Notes: generated by a model not told the origin, from the sequence alone. 64,000 bases of DNA from Mytilus galloprovincialis (GCF_965363235.1 NC_134844.1:49844872-49908871); one strand, 5' to 3'. Counted from the stretch's first letter, positions 13,027 to 25,084 are shown. Translations and numbers: made by a program.

Positions 13027-13512
13027 TTAACCTTTGATTTCATCCTTTTCATAATGTTTTCTGCAATGCAAGACATTTGCAGTGGCGGATCCAGAAATTT
13101 TCATAAGTGGGGGCCCACTGACTGACCTAAGAGGGGGCCCGCTCCAGTCACGCTTCAGTGATTCCCTATATAAGCAACCAATTTTTTTCCCAAAAAGGGG
13201 GGGCCCGGGCCCCCTGGGCCCCCCCCCTAAATCCGCCTCTGATTTGATATGGTTCATCCTTTGAACTACACAACAACACGACAGTACCTTCACCTAAAAT
13301 ATTCCTTCTCCCTACAGTGATTTCAAATTCTTTTTCGATTCCTCTTTTTCCAAATTTTCGTACTATATTGAATGACCAACAGCATTTTGGTATCTTTTTC
13401 TGAATGTCTTCTAATATAAAACCACTTGTCGTAATGCACAGTCTGTATTGCCCCTTTAATCCAAATTTCAAGGCATCATTCGCTGGTTTCACAGTGACAA
13501 TGAAACAAGAAT
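13027..13512 (-). CDS. PTB exon of gene copy 2, split by a MITE
   Basis: The last exon of copy 2 starts at 13512 after a TTTCATTTCAG acceptor, in phase 1. It codes an IRS/DOK-type PTB domain: CFIVTVKPANDALKFG, YRLCITTSGFILEDI, then SFNIVRKFG and ITVGRRNILGEGT. The phosphotyrosine-pocket arginines of this family appear present (R of VRKFG, R of VGR). After CSSKDEPYQ the frame runs into the MITE at 13080-13241 and stops within it at 13166, giving a foreign tail. To the left of the MITE the original C-terminus continues and ends near 13027, matching the KKMQSEVKH end of copy 6. Read as is, copy 2 would be about 433 aa with most of the PTB core but not its native C-terminal helix. Confidence 0.7.
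13080..13241. mobile_element. 162-bp MITE inserted in the PTB coding exon
   Basis: The ends CAGTGGCGGATCCAG and CTAAATCCGCCTCTG are inverted repeats with a few mismatches. ATTTG flanks both sides (13075-13079 and 13242-13246), a 5-bp target duplication. The centre is a long G/C run with GGGGGGGCCC and CCCCCCCCC, able to form a hairpin. It has no coding capacity. The superfamily is uncertain. Confidence 0.75.
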
Positions 13513-13586
13513 CTGAAATGAAAAACATATAATATTCAGTGCATTCCAATTAGAGAAAAAAGGTCCACTTGAAAAAAAAATACTCG

Positions 13587-15329
13587 TTATTATTATGAAA
13601 CCGAGTGATTTTATGTTGAATATTTTGTATAATATGAAAATCATCTATTTAAGGTAGCACTACAGTCTAACTATGATTTTTGAAAGATATTTGTTATCAT
13701 TTTATTTTGAAGTAAGTATCATTCTGCACCGTTTGTAAAAATCCAAAAGTCACATCACAACAACGTGTAAATTGATATTGAAGTTATGTAAATAAAAGCA
13801 CATGGTAATTAATCTAAATATATAGGTATTTGAGAGGAGCCAATATGCCAATCATCTGCTGATAACAGTGTCTAGCTATTAACCACGGACCACAAGAAAG
13901 ATTTGTTGTCTATCTCATTGTATTGAAAAAAAGGTGATTTATAAAACATGGAAATTAAACAGAGAAGAAGAAAAAGATATGAAAAAAAAATAATAACTAA
14001 AAGTAATAAAATCTAACAAAATGAAAACAAGAGTGCACACGCTGAAATGTCTCGCATTCTTTACTAAGCAAAGATATATTTTGATAGTCTGAAATATAAA
14101 GTTTTACTACACCTATCACATAAACTTAACATGATCCAAGAAAATGAGGTCAAAGTCATATAAACCAAGCAAGAAATACATATACACCTAACAATTATTC
14201 AATACACTAAATTTTATTGACCTCTTGCTTATAGTTTATAAGAAACAGACTTAACCAAGAAAACTTAACATTGACCAATGAACCATGCTACGCAAACATG
14301 TACAGCTTACAATTTTTCCATACAACAAACGGAGTTGACCTATAGCTTATAGTTTAAGAAACCAAAACAGACCAAAACACAAAAACTTAACACTGAGCAA
14401 TGAACCGTGAAATGAGGTCAATGTCGAATAAAACCTGCGAGACTGACATGTACATCATAAAATATGTCCATACACCAAATACAGTTGACCTGTTGCATAT
14501 AGTATTAGAAAGAAGACCAAAACTCAAAAACTTAACTTTGACCACTGAACCATGGAATTGAGGTCAAGGTCAGATGACACCTTCCAGTTGGACATGTACA
14601 CCTTACAATCATTCCATATACCAAATATAGTAAACCTATTGCATACAGTATAAGAAAAAAAGACCAATAAACATAAACTAAACTATAACCACTGAACTAT
14701 GAAAATAAGGTCAAGGTTAGATGATCCCTGCCAGTTGGACCTCACAATCCTTCCATTCACCAAATGTACTAGACATATTGCTTATAGTATCTGAGATATG
14801 GATTTAACAACCAAATCTTAACCTGATCCATGAAATGATGTCGAGGCCAAGTGAAAAATGGCTGACAGGCTGGGGGACTTCAAGTAAAATCAATATATCT
14901 TCTTACTGAAGGCATATTTCAAAAATCGGAGACACGGTTTTGTAGCTTGTGTATGGTTTATTAAAGGAATGAAAACAAATGTTTTCTACCATTTGACCTG
15001 AATTTGCCATTTTCACTCACTAGATTTTTAAGGAAGAGTTATATTTCAGCTTTACAATGAGTTATTTATTGGGATGTACTTAAATCGTTGTATTTTATTC
15101 TGTATTAGTATATGGCGGTCAACATGGTCAAGTTTAGTTTCCTTTGTTTTGGACTTAGTAAACTCCTGCTGGACGATAGCCATGACAGTCGTTTCACAAC
15201 ATAACGTTAGATTCTTGGTCGTGGTAGATCTATTAAATAGTTGTCGTGTCGTGCAAAATGTCAAAAAAATATTTCGAGTGGTCACATCAGCTACGACACG
15301 TCAAAAACTCAAATATTGTTTCAACAAAC
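13587..15329 (-). other. Intron of gene copy 2
   Basis: The intron runs 13513-15329 (1817 bp) between PTB acceptor and B-box donor. Most of it aligns with window bases 1-2997. It contains the dispersed repeat with tandem units at 14028-14880. Open frames on both strands at 15052-15426 are intronic or overlap the exon antisense and are not genes. Confidence 0.6.
14028..14880 (+). repeat. Dispersed repeat with about 5 tandem units of roughly 145 bp
   Basis: Units recur with the phrases CTTAAC..TGACCA..TGAACCATG, ATGAGGTCAAGGTCA, TTGGACATGTACA and CCAAATATAGTTGACCT. The ATGAGGTCAA-type word falls near 14143, 14413, 14556, 14707 and 14838. The left end matches 665. The pattern matches a bivalve dispersed repeat I know by sight; no decisive classification is possible here. 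Confidence 0.6.
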
Positions 15330-16284
15330 CTTCTTCAGTTTTTATGGTTTCGTACTGATGATCAGGATACTCCTTGGTGAAAATATCAACTTTGGTCAGT
15401 GTCTGTTTGTTTTTCTGTCTCACTAATGAAATATCACTTTGACTGGTCTGAACAACAATTTTCCAAAATTTACTAATATTTTCGAGACTTTTCATCATAT
15501 CATTGGTTTGAAAAGAGATGATGACATCTGAAAGGTCATTGTTGTTTTGTATGGACTGTATGAAGCTTTCTGATTCCATCAGCTCATGTTCAATCTGCTT
15601 ACTGATAAGATACGTTTGCAGGTCGGATGCATGCTGCTTTGTTACTGCAAGGCTTTTTTGAAGTTCAGCTATCTCCTTTTCTTTCAGTTCTACAGAAGCC
15701 AAAATTTTGTTGATTTTCTTTCTTTCATCATTTTCAATTATATGGAGTTCTTCTAATAATGTTCTTTCAAGACAATCGAAGTGGTTATTTACTGTATGCC
15801 TAGCTATCTGAATTTCCGTTTCAATCGTCTGTCTGTGTAGTTTTAAAGAGGATAGATTTCCTGCGCGATTCTTTTGGATTCTTTGTAAATTATCAGTAAC
15901 TTCCCGCATTGAATTTTCTATTTCCAACATCATGTTGGACGACTTTATTCTGCAGACAGCATCGTTTATATCTGTAAAATCTTTGCAGTTCTTATGGCCA
16001 CCTAAGAGACACTTGGTACAACAAGAACACTTGTGTTGATGACAATAAGCTTGGTATCGATCGCCATGTGATTTGCAGGATTCTGCAAGTTGAAGGACAC
16101 TTACAGGTAACTTTTGAAATTCGTTTACAGGTATAATTCCATGACTTTTCGATGCTTTGTTCAGGGTGTGGTGTTCTTTACATTCCTCACAAAGTCCCTC
16201 GTTACATTCAAAACACCATGCTGTTGAAGGTTTAGAAATATGTCTGGAATCGCAGATGCCACATGCAGGGAATACACCTTCCAT
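15330..16284 (-). CDS. B-box 1 + B-box 2 + coiled-coil exon of gene copy 2
   Basis: TRIM-like protein without RING, 318 codons plus one base in this exon. The start at 16284 (MEGVFPACGIC) was chosen because the splice acceptor (TGTTTTACAG) lies 4 bases upstream, as in the other copies, so any earlier in-frame ATG is intronic. B-box 1 ligands are C8, C11, C24, C27, C32, C35, H39, H48; B-box 2 ligands C70, H73, C81, H84, C89, C92, H97, C100. About 120-240 is coiled coil rich in E, K, L. The linker (about 241-318) has QTSQSDISLVRQKNKQ and QYETIK, with no YxxL array. The donor is GAAG|GTTTGT at 15330, phase 1, leading to the PTB exon at 13512. B-box/coiled-coil proteins usually oligomerise and act as scaffolds; without RING, ubiquitin ligase activity is not expected. 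The partner exon is cut by a MITE, so whether the gene is functional is open. Confidence 0.8.
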
Positions 16285-16499
16285 TTTCCTGTAAAACATT
16301 GATTTGTAATAGTGACACACTGACTGCAATTTATAACTGGTATATTAAAGTTGCAAGGTGTAACACGCAGGATACAAATAGTGAAAATGACTCCGCTAAA
16401 CAATCTGAAAGACCAAAGTTCACAAACAATCTGGAAACTCTGGCTATATTACTTCTCTTGTTTGTTCTTTTTTTCAATTTCGGTTAATTAATATGTGTA

Positions 16500-16699
16500 A
16501 TATGTGACGTCCAGTTTTTACACATTCTAGTTTAGTAGAAGCCTTTAGCTTTGTGAATCTTGTATGTCTTTAAGTTTTAGTTCAGTTATATGTTTCGGAG
16601 TTTAGTGAGGCGCCATTTTCTCTGACCTCATACACATTTTTGTTAAAGGGGCCAGCTGGAGTCAGTCCCTGGGTGCGGGGGTGTTCTGGCTAGTTTGAA
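16500..16699 (+). repeat. Left part of a dispersed repeat (22035-22315 family)
   Basis: Matches 22110-22215: GACGTCCA, GGGGCCAGCTG and neighbours. The copy is interrupted by the MITE 16700-17159 and resumes at 17160-17290 (TGAAGACCCATAGATGGCC to ACATTCCCCATTTCC). Confidence 0.55.
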
Positions 16700-17159
16700 G
16701 GTGCAATACCACCAACGCATGATACGTCACATCCAGCTGTATACGAACATAGGTCGAAAAAAAATATTCCCTTGAATTTGACAGTTGTAGGTAATTAACC
16801 CTACATTTTATTGCAGTAAAAATTTCGGTGTCATAAACATATGTCTTCGGTATTTCAAAGCATCATTTTTTTTATTTCCGGTTTCTATAGAATGTTTTGA
16901 ATACTTGAGGTTACATGGTTTCTAAATCTTGTACACAAGTTAAATAAGGGAGAAATTTGACTGGTTAACTTCCAGTGATGTTTATTTTCTTATATGCAAT
17001 GAAATGCTATGTGAATATTTTTCTATAGTACTGGACAGGATAAAACTTTACTCATACAAGTATTTCTTTATTTAAAACAAAGACACATTCTGCACATTTT
17101 TTTGAAACGTGCAAATTTAACAAAGATTAATAGGGGAAATTCAATGGTGGTATTACACC
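16700..17159. mobile_element. 460-bp MITE with TGAA duplication, nested in a repeat
   Basis: Ends are GGTGCAATACCACCA and TGGTGGTATTACACC (14 of 15 positions complementary). TGAA flanks both sides (16696-16699, 17160-17163); the uninterrupted copy at 22230 has a single TGAAGACCC there, giving an empty site. It is non-coding; the 69-codon frame at 17068 is spurious. Confidence 0.7.
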
Positions 17160-17290
17160 TGAAGACCCATAGATGGCCTTGTGTTGTTTTCTGCTTTAGT
17201 AGGGTTTTCGTCTCTTTGACACATTCCCCATTTCCATTCTCAATTTTGTACTGTATAAGGCTGTTTGTATCCCTCAATTAATTCTCAATT
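17160..17290 (+). repeat. Right part of the interrupted repeat
   Basis: Continues the copy begun at 16500: TGAAGACCCATAGATGGCC, then TTTGACACATTCCCCATTTC and CATTCTCAATTTT, as at 22230-22310. Confidence 0.55.
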
Positions 17291-17689
17291 TTGGTGTAAT
17301 GCAATGTAATGTTTACCAAATATTTTTAAATCAACGTTTCAAGGTTTAATGAGAAAAGTTACCTAAATGGTTTTGTCATTTTTTTAAAACAAATGTATTT
17401 GTTATCAATACATGATATATCTAAGTTATTTTTCATTTACCTGTATATATTATGAAAACCGGTCTCTTCAAAAGTGATTATTTTCTTAGGGTGGTGTCTT
17501 GCCATGGCTTATTTGGACTTGTTTGTTTGCTTTTTGGCCTTGAATGTTTGTCCCTAATATTTTATTAACTATGTATTTGCATTCAGGTATCGTAGATCAA
17601 ATTTATTCGTTCATTGTGTGTTAATTTACGTTTTTTGATTGAGTTAAGCCTACAATTGATATTATATCGTGTGTTTTTCTATGCTGTGA

Positions 17690-18605
17690 TGTTGTACTAT
17701 TGTTTCAGGAAAAAGGGAGAAGGTTTGGTACAATTAAAACGTTTAATCCCGCTGCAAATGTTTGCACCTGTCCTAAGTCAGGAATCTGATGTACAGTAGC
17801 TGAATGGTTTTACACTAGTAAAACAGGGACGAAAGATACCACAGGGACAGTCAAACTCATAAATCTAAAATAAACTGACAACGCCATGACTAAAAATGAA
17901 AAAGACAAACAGACACAAACAATAGTACACATGACACAACATAGAAAACTAAAGAATAAACAACACGAACCCCACCATAAGCTAGGGATGATCTCAGGTG
18001 ACCCGGAAGGGTAAGCGGAACCTGCTCCACATGTGACACCCGTCGTGTTGCTTATGTGATAACAAATCCGGTAAATAGGCTTTTACGGTAGGTCAAATTC
18101 ATGAAAGGGAAGGGGATTGTAGTTACGACGCAAGGAACATATCCGATATCATTTGTGAAACGGTTATTCCATAACGGTTAACCAACTCGTGATGGCGTCC
18201 TTAAAATTTACGAAGGGATGATTTCAACTTAAACTCTTGGTTTAATAGCTTCCTTGTGAGCAGCAACCCTCTATCAAGGCAATCAATATAGGAAATGCAA
18301 GCACGGGAATATCGTATCAATTGGGAGATATATACCCCGTACGCAGGTGCTGCTGGAATGTTGCTACTTAGAAATGGAAAGTTCACAATTGGAAAGCTGA
18401 AATCATCTCTTTTGTCGTAAAGTTTTTGTTTTCAGCCGACCCTCATTGTCATAGTAATTTGGGGCCCTTTATAGCTTGTTGTTCGGTGTGAGCCAAGGCT
18501 CCGTGTTGAAGGCCGTTCATTAACCTATAACGGTTTACTTTTAATAAATTATTATTTAGATGGAGAGTTGTCTCATTTGCACTCACACCACATCTTCCTA
18601 TAACT
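17690..18605 (-). repeat. Dispersed repeat (50235-50605 family), interrupted
   Basis: Its two halves (17690-17821 and 18452-18605) match the reverse complement of 50235-50605: AAATGAGACAACTCTCCAT, CCTTGGCTCACACCGAACAA and GCAGCGGGATTAAACGT. A 630-bp piece of the reverse-transcriptase element sits between them at 17822-18451, flanked by TAGTAA on both sides. Confidence 0.65.
17822..18451 (-). mobile_element. 5'-truncated reverse-transcriptase element, 3' end (fossil)
   Basis: Fragment of a retroelement of LINE/Penelope kind: the C-terminal end of the RT protein (recognisable SNIPAAPAYGVYISQLIRYS region near 18300-18380) followed by the 3' untranslated region with ACCCTTCCGG and ending GTATCTTTCGTCCCTG on the minus strand. 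Related 3' ends lie at 2760-2855, 36770-37080, 43395-43660, 51440-52240, 52610-52960 and 58890-59420. Flanking TAGTAA (17816-17821, 18452-18457) looks like a target duplication. It is broken and truncated. Confidence 0.65.
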
Positions 18606-21539
18606 ATATATCTAACTATACTTCTCTTTTTAAAATATTGAACAAGAATTGAGTTTGCCCTTTATTATTGAGGAATTTTATTATTACAGTAATATTTGAA
18701 AACCACAAACAATTTAGATAGTGTCAATATTGATTGTAGTGAAGATACAATGAAAGTTTCTTCATAAAAGGGATTTTCATGGTGTGTGTGTACAGTAAAC
18801 CTATGACGATTAAAAATGAAAAGAAAATAAATAGTAAGGCACAATCATTTTTCTCATGAGACATTGTTGACACTTCCTCGTCAGTATAGATTTTAATAAC
18901 TCGTTTGCCATGAGGTATTTTACTAACTTACATAAATTTAAGAAAAGTACAAAATGACTTGCGTTAGCCTGACAATGTTAATAGGGACAAGGCTTATTCG
19001 ATTAAATTATTTACTGACTCGAATTCAAAGTATATGATGATAAATTAACAGTACCTAGACTGATATAAACAAATAACAGTTACCCAATTGTCTTAATGGT
19101 TAATATGTCTCGTCCTGAATATGCATGAAACATTTGTCACTGTTACATTTGTAATATATTGTGGTCAACTACATTGTTTGTTAAACCAGTCGTTGGTATG
19201 ATACAGGTAATGTTATTTTTTTTATGTTTTATGAACGCATTATGCTAAACCCCTTTCGGGTGTGGTTATACTTGATTTTCTTATCATATTAATTTAAGTC
19301 TGCTGTTGCCATGTCAGTAGCTGCTAGTACATGTAATAGTCCTTTGTTAATTTATATTATCAATGTCATTTTCTTTACTTCCCTTCGTTTGTCGCTCTTT
19401 GATCAGGTTGTTGTCCCTTAGACATATTCACCGTTTCCTTTCTCAATTTTAATTGTTTCAAATTCTAATAAGATTTTGGACTACAAATGCATGTAACATT
19501 TAGTATTTGGTTTCAATCAAGCAACGGATCCATGTATTCATATATGCATACTTATGGTTTTCACACCAATTATAACAACATAGAGTTCTACGCATTGTTA
19601 GTCATGTGTAATCGAAGATGTTTTTCATCAAGTTTTTATCCTTTGTCGATCTGATAGCACTCGGCTGTGTCGTCTTAAAACTGCTACATAGTTTTGCTTA
19701 TTCAACTTTGGTTTCAACAAATAGTTGAACAAATAGTTCAGACTGGGTGCAACAATGAAAATAAAAGCAACGGCAAATCCATTTTTCGAGATTAATCTAT
19801 TTAAATGATGAGGGGGATTCAAATCATTGCGTTATTTGTTGTCTTTAAATAACGATATTAACCGAAATTGGTGTTTCGGGTTGTAGTGGATAGGGATACC
19901 ACCAACAAACAGCAAATCGGATTATCTGTAATTTTAAACAACTGTGTGATATTCCTAAAGTTTTATGTATAATGTTAAAACAGAAATGTAATAATTTTAA
20001 TTTAATAGTTTAACAAATTAAGATTATGATGAGTAGTTAATATTTACCTATTCCTAAATGCTACCACCGTGTTTTATCGACAAGGAAGAAAAACAATATT
20101 TTGTCGTATGACCCTCGTCTTTATAAGGAAGAGCAAACTTTAAATACTTCAAGTGAATATTGATTAAATCATCTAAACAATAAAACAGTACAAGGAAGCA
20201 CAAATATTCAACTTTTACATTTAGAATTAAACTAGCTATCTTGATAAATAATACTTAAGAATAATGGTGGATTTGAATTTAAATTTGATATAACTAGGTA
20301 TTCCCTATAAAAGAACACTGATATCCGGCTGTTTATTACTTTCCTAATACCACAACACATATGTGTGAACATTTAAGATTAAAAACTTTTTTTTCTAGAC
20401 ATTAGTGATGTGTAAAATGATGCGATGAACTCACAAACTGAATAAAAGTCAGAAGAATTTGTATGTAAAGTTTGTGATTATGAGCACCGGTTTGCACATC
20501 AATTACCTTTAGTAAAAATGATATTGGAATTTAAACGAGAAGAACATTTTGCGGCTACAAAGCTTGACCCCCGTAATTGCCTTTTGATAAGACTGGAAGT
20601 AACAAATACCGATAAGTAGTCTTTCATTTGACAAGAACTGGGATCGAACACATGACCTTGCCCACTATGGACTAGCACGCAACCAAAAAACATTTTTAGC
20701 GTGTTGTTTGAAAGGTAAGTTGCATTTATGGAACCAATGCAGAAAGATCAAGAACTTAAAATCCTAGCTTAAAAGACCAAACAGTCCTTACAAGGTTCAC
20801 ATATTCACCCATACAAAATACATCTAATATAAAAATCAAAGCAGTAAATTAAAGAGACGCATACCAGATGCCAACGACCTCACCATGTTGAAGTCGGATA
20901 TTGTTTTTATTTGTAGAAAAATTAAAAAAACACAGAAAATTCATTTCAAGATAGATTAAACATCCGAAGCATCCGCTATCATAATAAAGATATTTCTAGA
21001 ATAAAATAGCGCAACAAATTGACACCTGATAACTATACTTACCCCTGACTCATAATAAATTGTTTTGTGATGTGCCTTACATTTGAATTTTAAAACATTT
21101 ATGCTTATTCCAAATGTAATATTACAGAGATTTCAGATATTCGATCCGAATGTTGTTTCATTTATTGCGCTTTCTCTATTATTTGTGTATATATTTTGTA
21201 TATATTATGGTGTATATTGTGTATTCACTATGTATATTGTGGAAATCAACTACTTTGATTATCTATATATATGCTTATTGTACATAATTGAGTACAACTC
21301 AATCTTTTTGTTTGCAAATTGTCAAACATTTACAAATTAATTATTGTATTTTATATTCGAGTAATTTTTGTGTAATGCTGTCATATAATATTATATGTAT
21401 AAGTCAACTTACATGCTTAATTGAAGATTAATTAAATTTGTTTTGATAACGCTAACTAATACTTCGATACTTTCTTTTAATGTCATCAAATTCATCTACC
21501 ACTTATTTCACGGCAAATAAATTAACATAGACATTTCAG
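18606..21539. other. Intergenic, no supported gene
   Basis: Nothing with a domain or splice pattern was seen. About 19290-19455 resembles a common bivalve repeat tail (GTTGTTGTCCCTTAGACATATTC, CCGTTTCCTTTCTCAATTTT). Frames at 19628 and 20499 are short and unrelated to anything else here. Confidence 0.35.
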
Positions 21540-21830
21540 GAATTACCAGGAAATGCACAACAATACTGAACTCCGAGATAAATTCAAACTAAAAGTCCAA
21601 AATCAAATGGTAAAACCAAAAGCTCAAACATTCCTTACTTGGTACAGACATTTTGTTATGTAGCAAATGTTGGATTGAACCTGGTTTTATAGCTAGCTGA
21701 ACCTCTCACTGGTACGATTGTCGCATCAAATTCCATTATATTGACAATGATGCGTGAAGAAAACAAACAGACATAATAGGTAAAAATGTTAAAAATATAG
21801 CAGTCAACATTGTGTGACATTTACAGTGAT
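21540..21830 (+). repeat. Dispersed repeat (CTTGGTACAGACATTTT family)
   Basis: Matches 59495-59810 on the same strand and 39245-39590 reversed: ATACTGAACTCC, ACCAAAAGCTCAAACA, AACCTGGTTTTATAGCTAG, ATCAAATTCCATTATATTGA, ACAGACATAATAGGTAAAA. It is non-coding. Confidence 0.6.
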
Positions 21831-22034
21831 CAACATATTATTTGTTGTGAGGAAAAAGTGAGTAGTTTAACATGTAAGTGGTCAATTTATTATTCACCAA
21901 TTAAAAATAAGTCAACCAATTCAATATTTATTAACGAAAAACCTTTGCATAATACAAAAATATATAAAGAAAATATACATTTACTTTACTTTTTTACATT
22001 GGATAGAGGTATAGGGGAGGGTTAAGATCTCATA

Positions 22035-22315
22035 AAAATGTTCAACCCCGCCGCAGTTTTGCGCCTATCCAAAGTCAGGAGCCTCTGGCCTTTGTTGGTC
22101 TTGTATGATTTTAAATTTTAGTTTCTTGTCTATAATTCGGAGTATAGTATGACGTCCATTATCACTGTACTAGTATACATATTTTTTAAGGGGCCAGCTG
22201 AAGGACGCCTACAGGTGCTACATTGAAGACCCATTGGTGGCCTTCGGCTGTTGTCTGCCCTATGGTCGGGTTGTTGTCGCTTTGACACATTCCCCATTTC
22301 CTTTCTCAATAATAA
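22035..22315 (+). repeat. Dispersed repeat, uninterrupted copy
   Basis: Runs from CCCCGCCGCAGTTTTGCGCC through GGGGCCAGCTGAAGGACGCC to TTGACACATTCCCCATTTCC. It serves as the empty-site reference for the MITE at 16700-17159 and matches the reversed fragment at 11700-11815. Confidence 0.6.
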
Positions 22316-22729
22316 TATACTATAAAATACTGAAGGAACTCAATACAAAAATATGAGACAGGGTAAAACATACCTTCGATACCTTAAATGTCACAGTAAC
22401 AGAACTTTGATATCTATGTACAAAACGTTGATCCCTTATTGAAAGGGGTTTAACACACATTGTTTGAAACCTTGATTTCTTTATGTAGATTCATGGTATA
22501 CCGCCATCTTGGATTGTACAATCACAGTACACAATTGGTCTAGTTATTTGCCTAAATCTGCAAATTTGGAGACAGATTTGGAATTCAATGGTATACTGTT
22601 TTTTTTTATTTAAAGAAAACTTGTTAATTAATCGTATTCTACAAAATATTTTAACAAATATCAATTTTTTTTGGTTTTAAAATATTTTTTTTCAAATGAG
22701 CCATTTAAGGGGAGATAGCTCTTTTAGTA

Positions 22730-22990
22730 CAAATACTCACAATTTATTTCAAAATTCTATCTCATAGAATTTTTTTGATGCACACTAATGTGTTTTTTCA
22801 TGAACAAACTAACCAAATTTTGGCAATGTTCAACGACTCATAGCTTGCAAAATAGCACGGTGACCCATATTTTTTATTACATTTTTTAAAAGAGCATAGT
22901 AAAATCTTCATTTTGGCAAATTATAAAAAAATTCTGTCTAAAAAAATATACACTTGTGATCTACATTAAATGTAAAATTTCCAAACATTA
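22730..22990 (+). repeat. Dispersed repeat (paralogue of 8320-8575)
   Basis: Collinear with 8320-8575 over TTATTTCAAAATTCTATCTC, TAGCACGGTGACCCAT, AGAGCATAGTAAAATC and ATATACACTTGTGATC. The class is unknown. Confidence 0.5.
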
Positions 22991-23916
22991 GTTTCAAAAT
23001 TGAATTCTATTCAAATATTTTTAATCTAGAACCTGTACAAAACGAATATTCTTAAGGTATATTTGGTCAATTGACTACAGCATTATAACAATAAATCTTC
23101 GCTTTTAAGATTTTCTCATCTGCTCGTCTTGAAAAACAGGAGACACGCCACATCTATATTAAAAAACACCCAAAAAAGTCGATGGTACAATGGGATCACC
23201 GTGTCTAAAATATGTACAGGCAAGTATTAAGTTCCCTTCTTACAATATTGTAAAAAAAAATGTTTACAAAAGCTAAAGTATTATTTGACAAAGAATTTCA
23301 CTGTAAGTGTCATGGATAAAAATATAAGTATCCGTATGTAATTAACTAATTTTAAACTCCTTTTATTACAGAAATATAATAAATCCTAAATCCATATGAA
23401 ATATATATCAATGGCATTTGAAAAAATATTATGATGATAAAAAAAGACAGATAAAAATGTCAGATAGTTTCACATGCGACAGTACTGGCAAAAGTACACG
23501 CACACATGAATATAGAATACAGAATATAAATGGTGTGCATATAGTAATACAATACGTAAAAATCAACAAAAATCGATGCAAATAATTGACTCATTACGGT
23601 CCGACTATTTTACGGATTTCACTTGCAGACTCATGTAAGCTTTTTGCATTGTTTACCTGTTACATAATCGCCAATAACTTTTCATGAAAGTGGGAAATTG
23701 ATACTCAATGGTAGGTGGTGTATCCAAACAAAACATAAAGTATCCTTACGTATCAAACTGAATAAATTACAATGTAATGTAATGTAGAAGTAACAGGACA
23801 CATTATTACTTCTGTTTATTTGAGACAAGGAGATGCGATAAAATTGGCAATGCGACAATTATATGAAAATAAAAAAAATCACGTAGATTTATCTAATAAT
23901 AGTTCAAAATACAGCC

Positions 23917-24314
23917 TTAAGGATGTTCGCTACTCTGTTCCAAAATAACAAGGTTTTAAAAAGACTTTTATATATTGAAAGTACATAAATAAAGAAACGA
24001 AAAAAGGAAAAAAAAGTTAGGGGTCCGTGTGCTTGTTTTCGAGATATTAGCCATTGAAAATTTGGCGGGAAATAATTCTCTCTAGATTTTTCATATATTT
24101 AACATTGCCACCTATTGTCGTTCAACAACGGTGAAAAAATAACTAGGATTTTATAAGATTTTCAAAGTTGACATTTTAAACTATATTTAATGAAATAATG
24201 GAAAGAAAAGTAGGGGTTAATGGGCAAATTATTTTAATGGCACAACATGGATAAAACCAGAGGATTCCGAAGATCTGTAAAAAATTCAAAAACATGAGGA
24301 GCGAACTTCCTTAA
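23917..24314. mobile_element. TTAA-flanked MITE (398 bp)
   Basis: TTAAGGATGTTCGCTAC at the left and GAGCGAACTTCCTTAA at the right form imperfect inverted repeats enclosed by TTAA. It is non-coding. A decayed relative is at 12640-12980. The TTAA duplication suggests piggyBac-type mobilisation. Confidence 0.65.
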
Positions 24315-25084
24315 GCAATAAGAAAAACTTCTGTTGTAAAACAAGCTATGAAGGCCTCGACATGACAAAATGTGAAGCATTCAAAATAAATAATGTAAAC
24401 AAACAATAAAATATTATATATATATAAGTTAATTAATTCAAACAAACATACAACCATTAGATTAAACAAAGTGGAAAACAAAATTGTACTTGAAAGTAAA
24501 TATAATGTAGTACAGTATATAAAGTTTTAAGACATATATACGCTTGCCCGATAAAGCAAAAAAAAAATCAAAATAGATATATGAGAGTACACTAATATTG
24601 GAAATAACATTAAGCAAACAGCATGCGTCCGAGCATCCCTTTGAACTTACCTACACCATGAATAAGTAAAGTCCAATATTTGAAAACTGGATCAGTAAAT
24701 ACCGAGCCACAACAACATTTCTACGACAAAAATGGACATGAAAGTACAAAGACAAATGAAGGGGAAACTGCAAAAGGAACTAAAATGATATATAACGACC
24801 GAATCTAGAATATATAATCCAAGAACATACTGCATTATTTCTGACATAAACTATTTATTTAAACGTTTTTGATACCCTCCGATTAACGTTTTGATAAAAA
24901 GGATAAGAAGTTCATTATGAAAGTACATAAATATTTTCCTTAAACAACGTTAACTTTTGACAAAGTTTTTTGGATATCGTATTATTTGAGAATTATCTCC
25001 TTCAAATGCAAGTGAAGTTTATTGTTACTCGGTGTTAAGTTATATAACAACATCTATGGCATCGACTTTATCCGCATAGGTATA

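Noticed and set aside
13082-13264. Gly/Pro-rich frame on the plus strand
   Set aside because: Lies within the MITE and its G/C hairpin.
14028-14880. Possible CRISPR-like array
   Set aside because: Units are about 145 bp, diverged and without distinct spacers; this is a dispersed tandem repeat in a eukaryotic intron.
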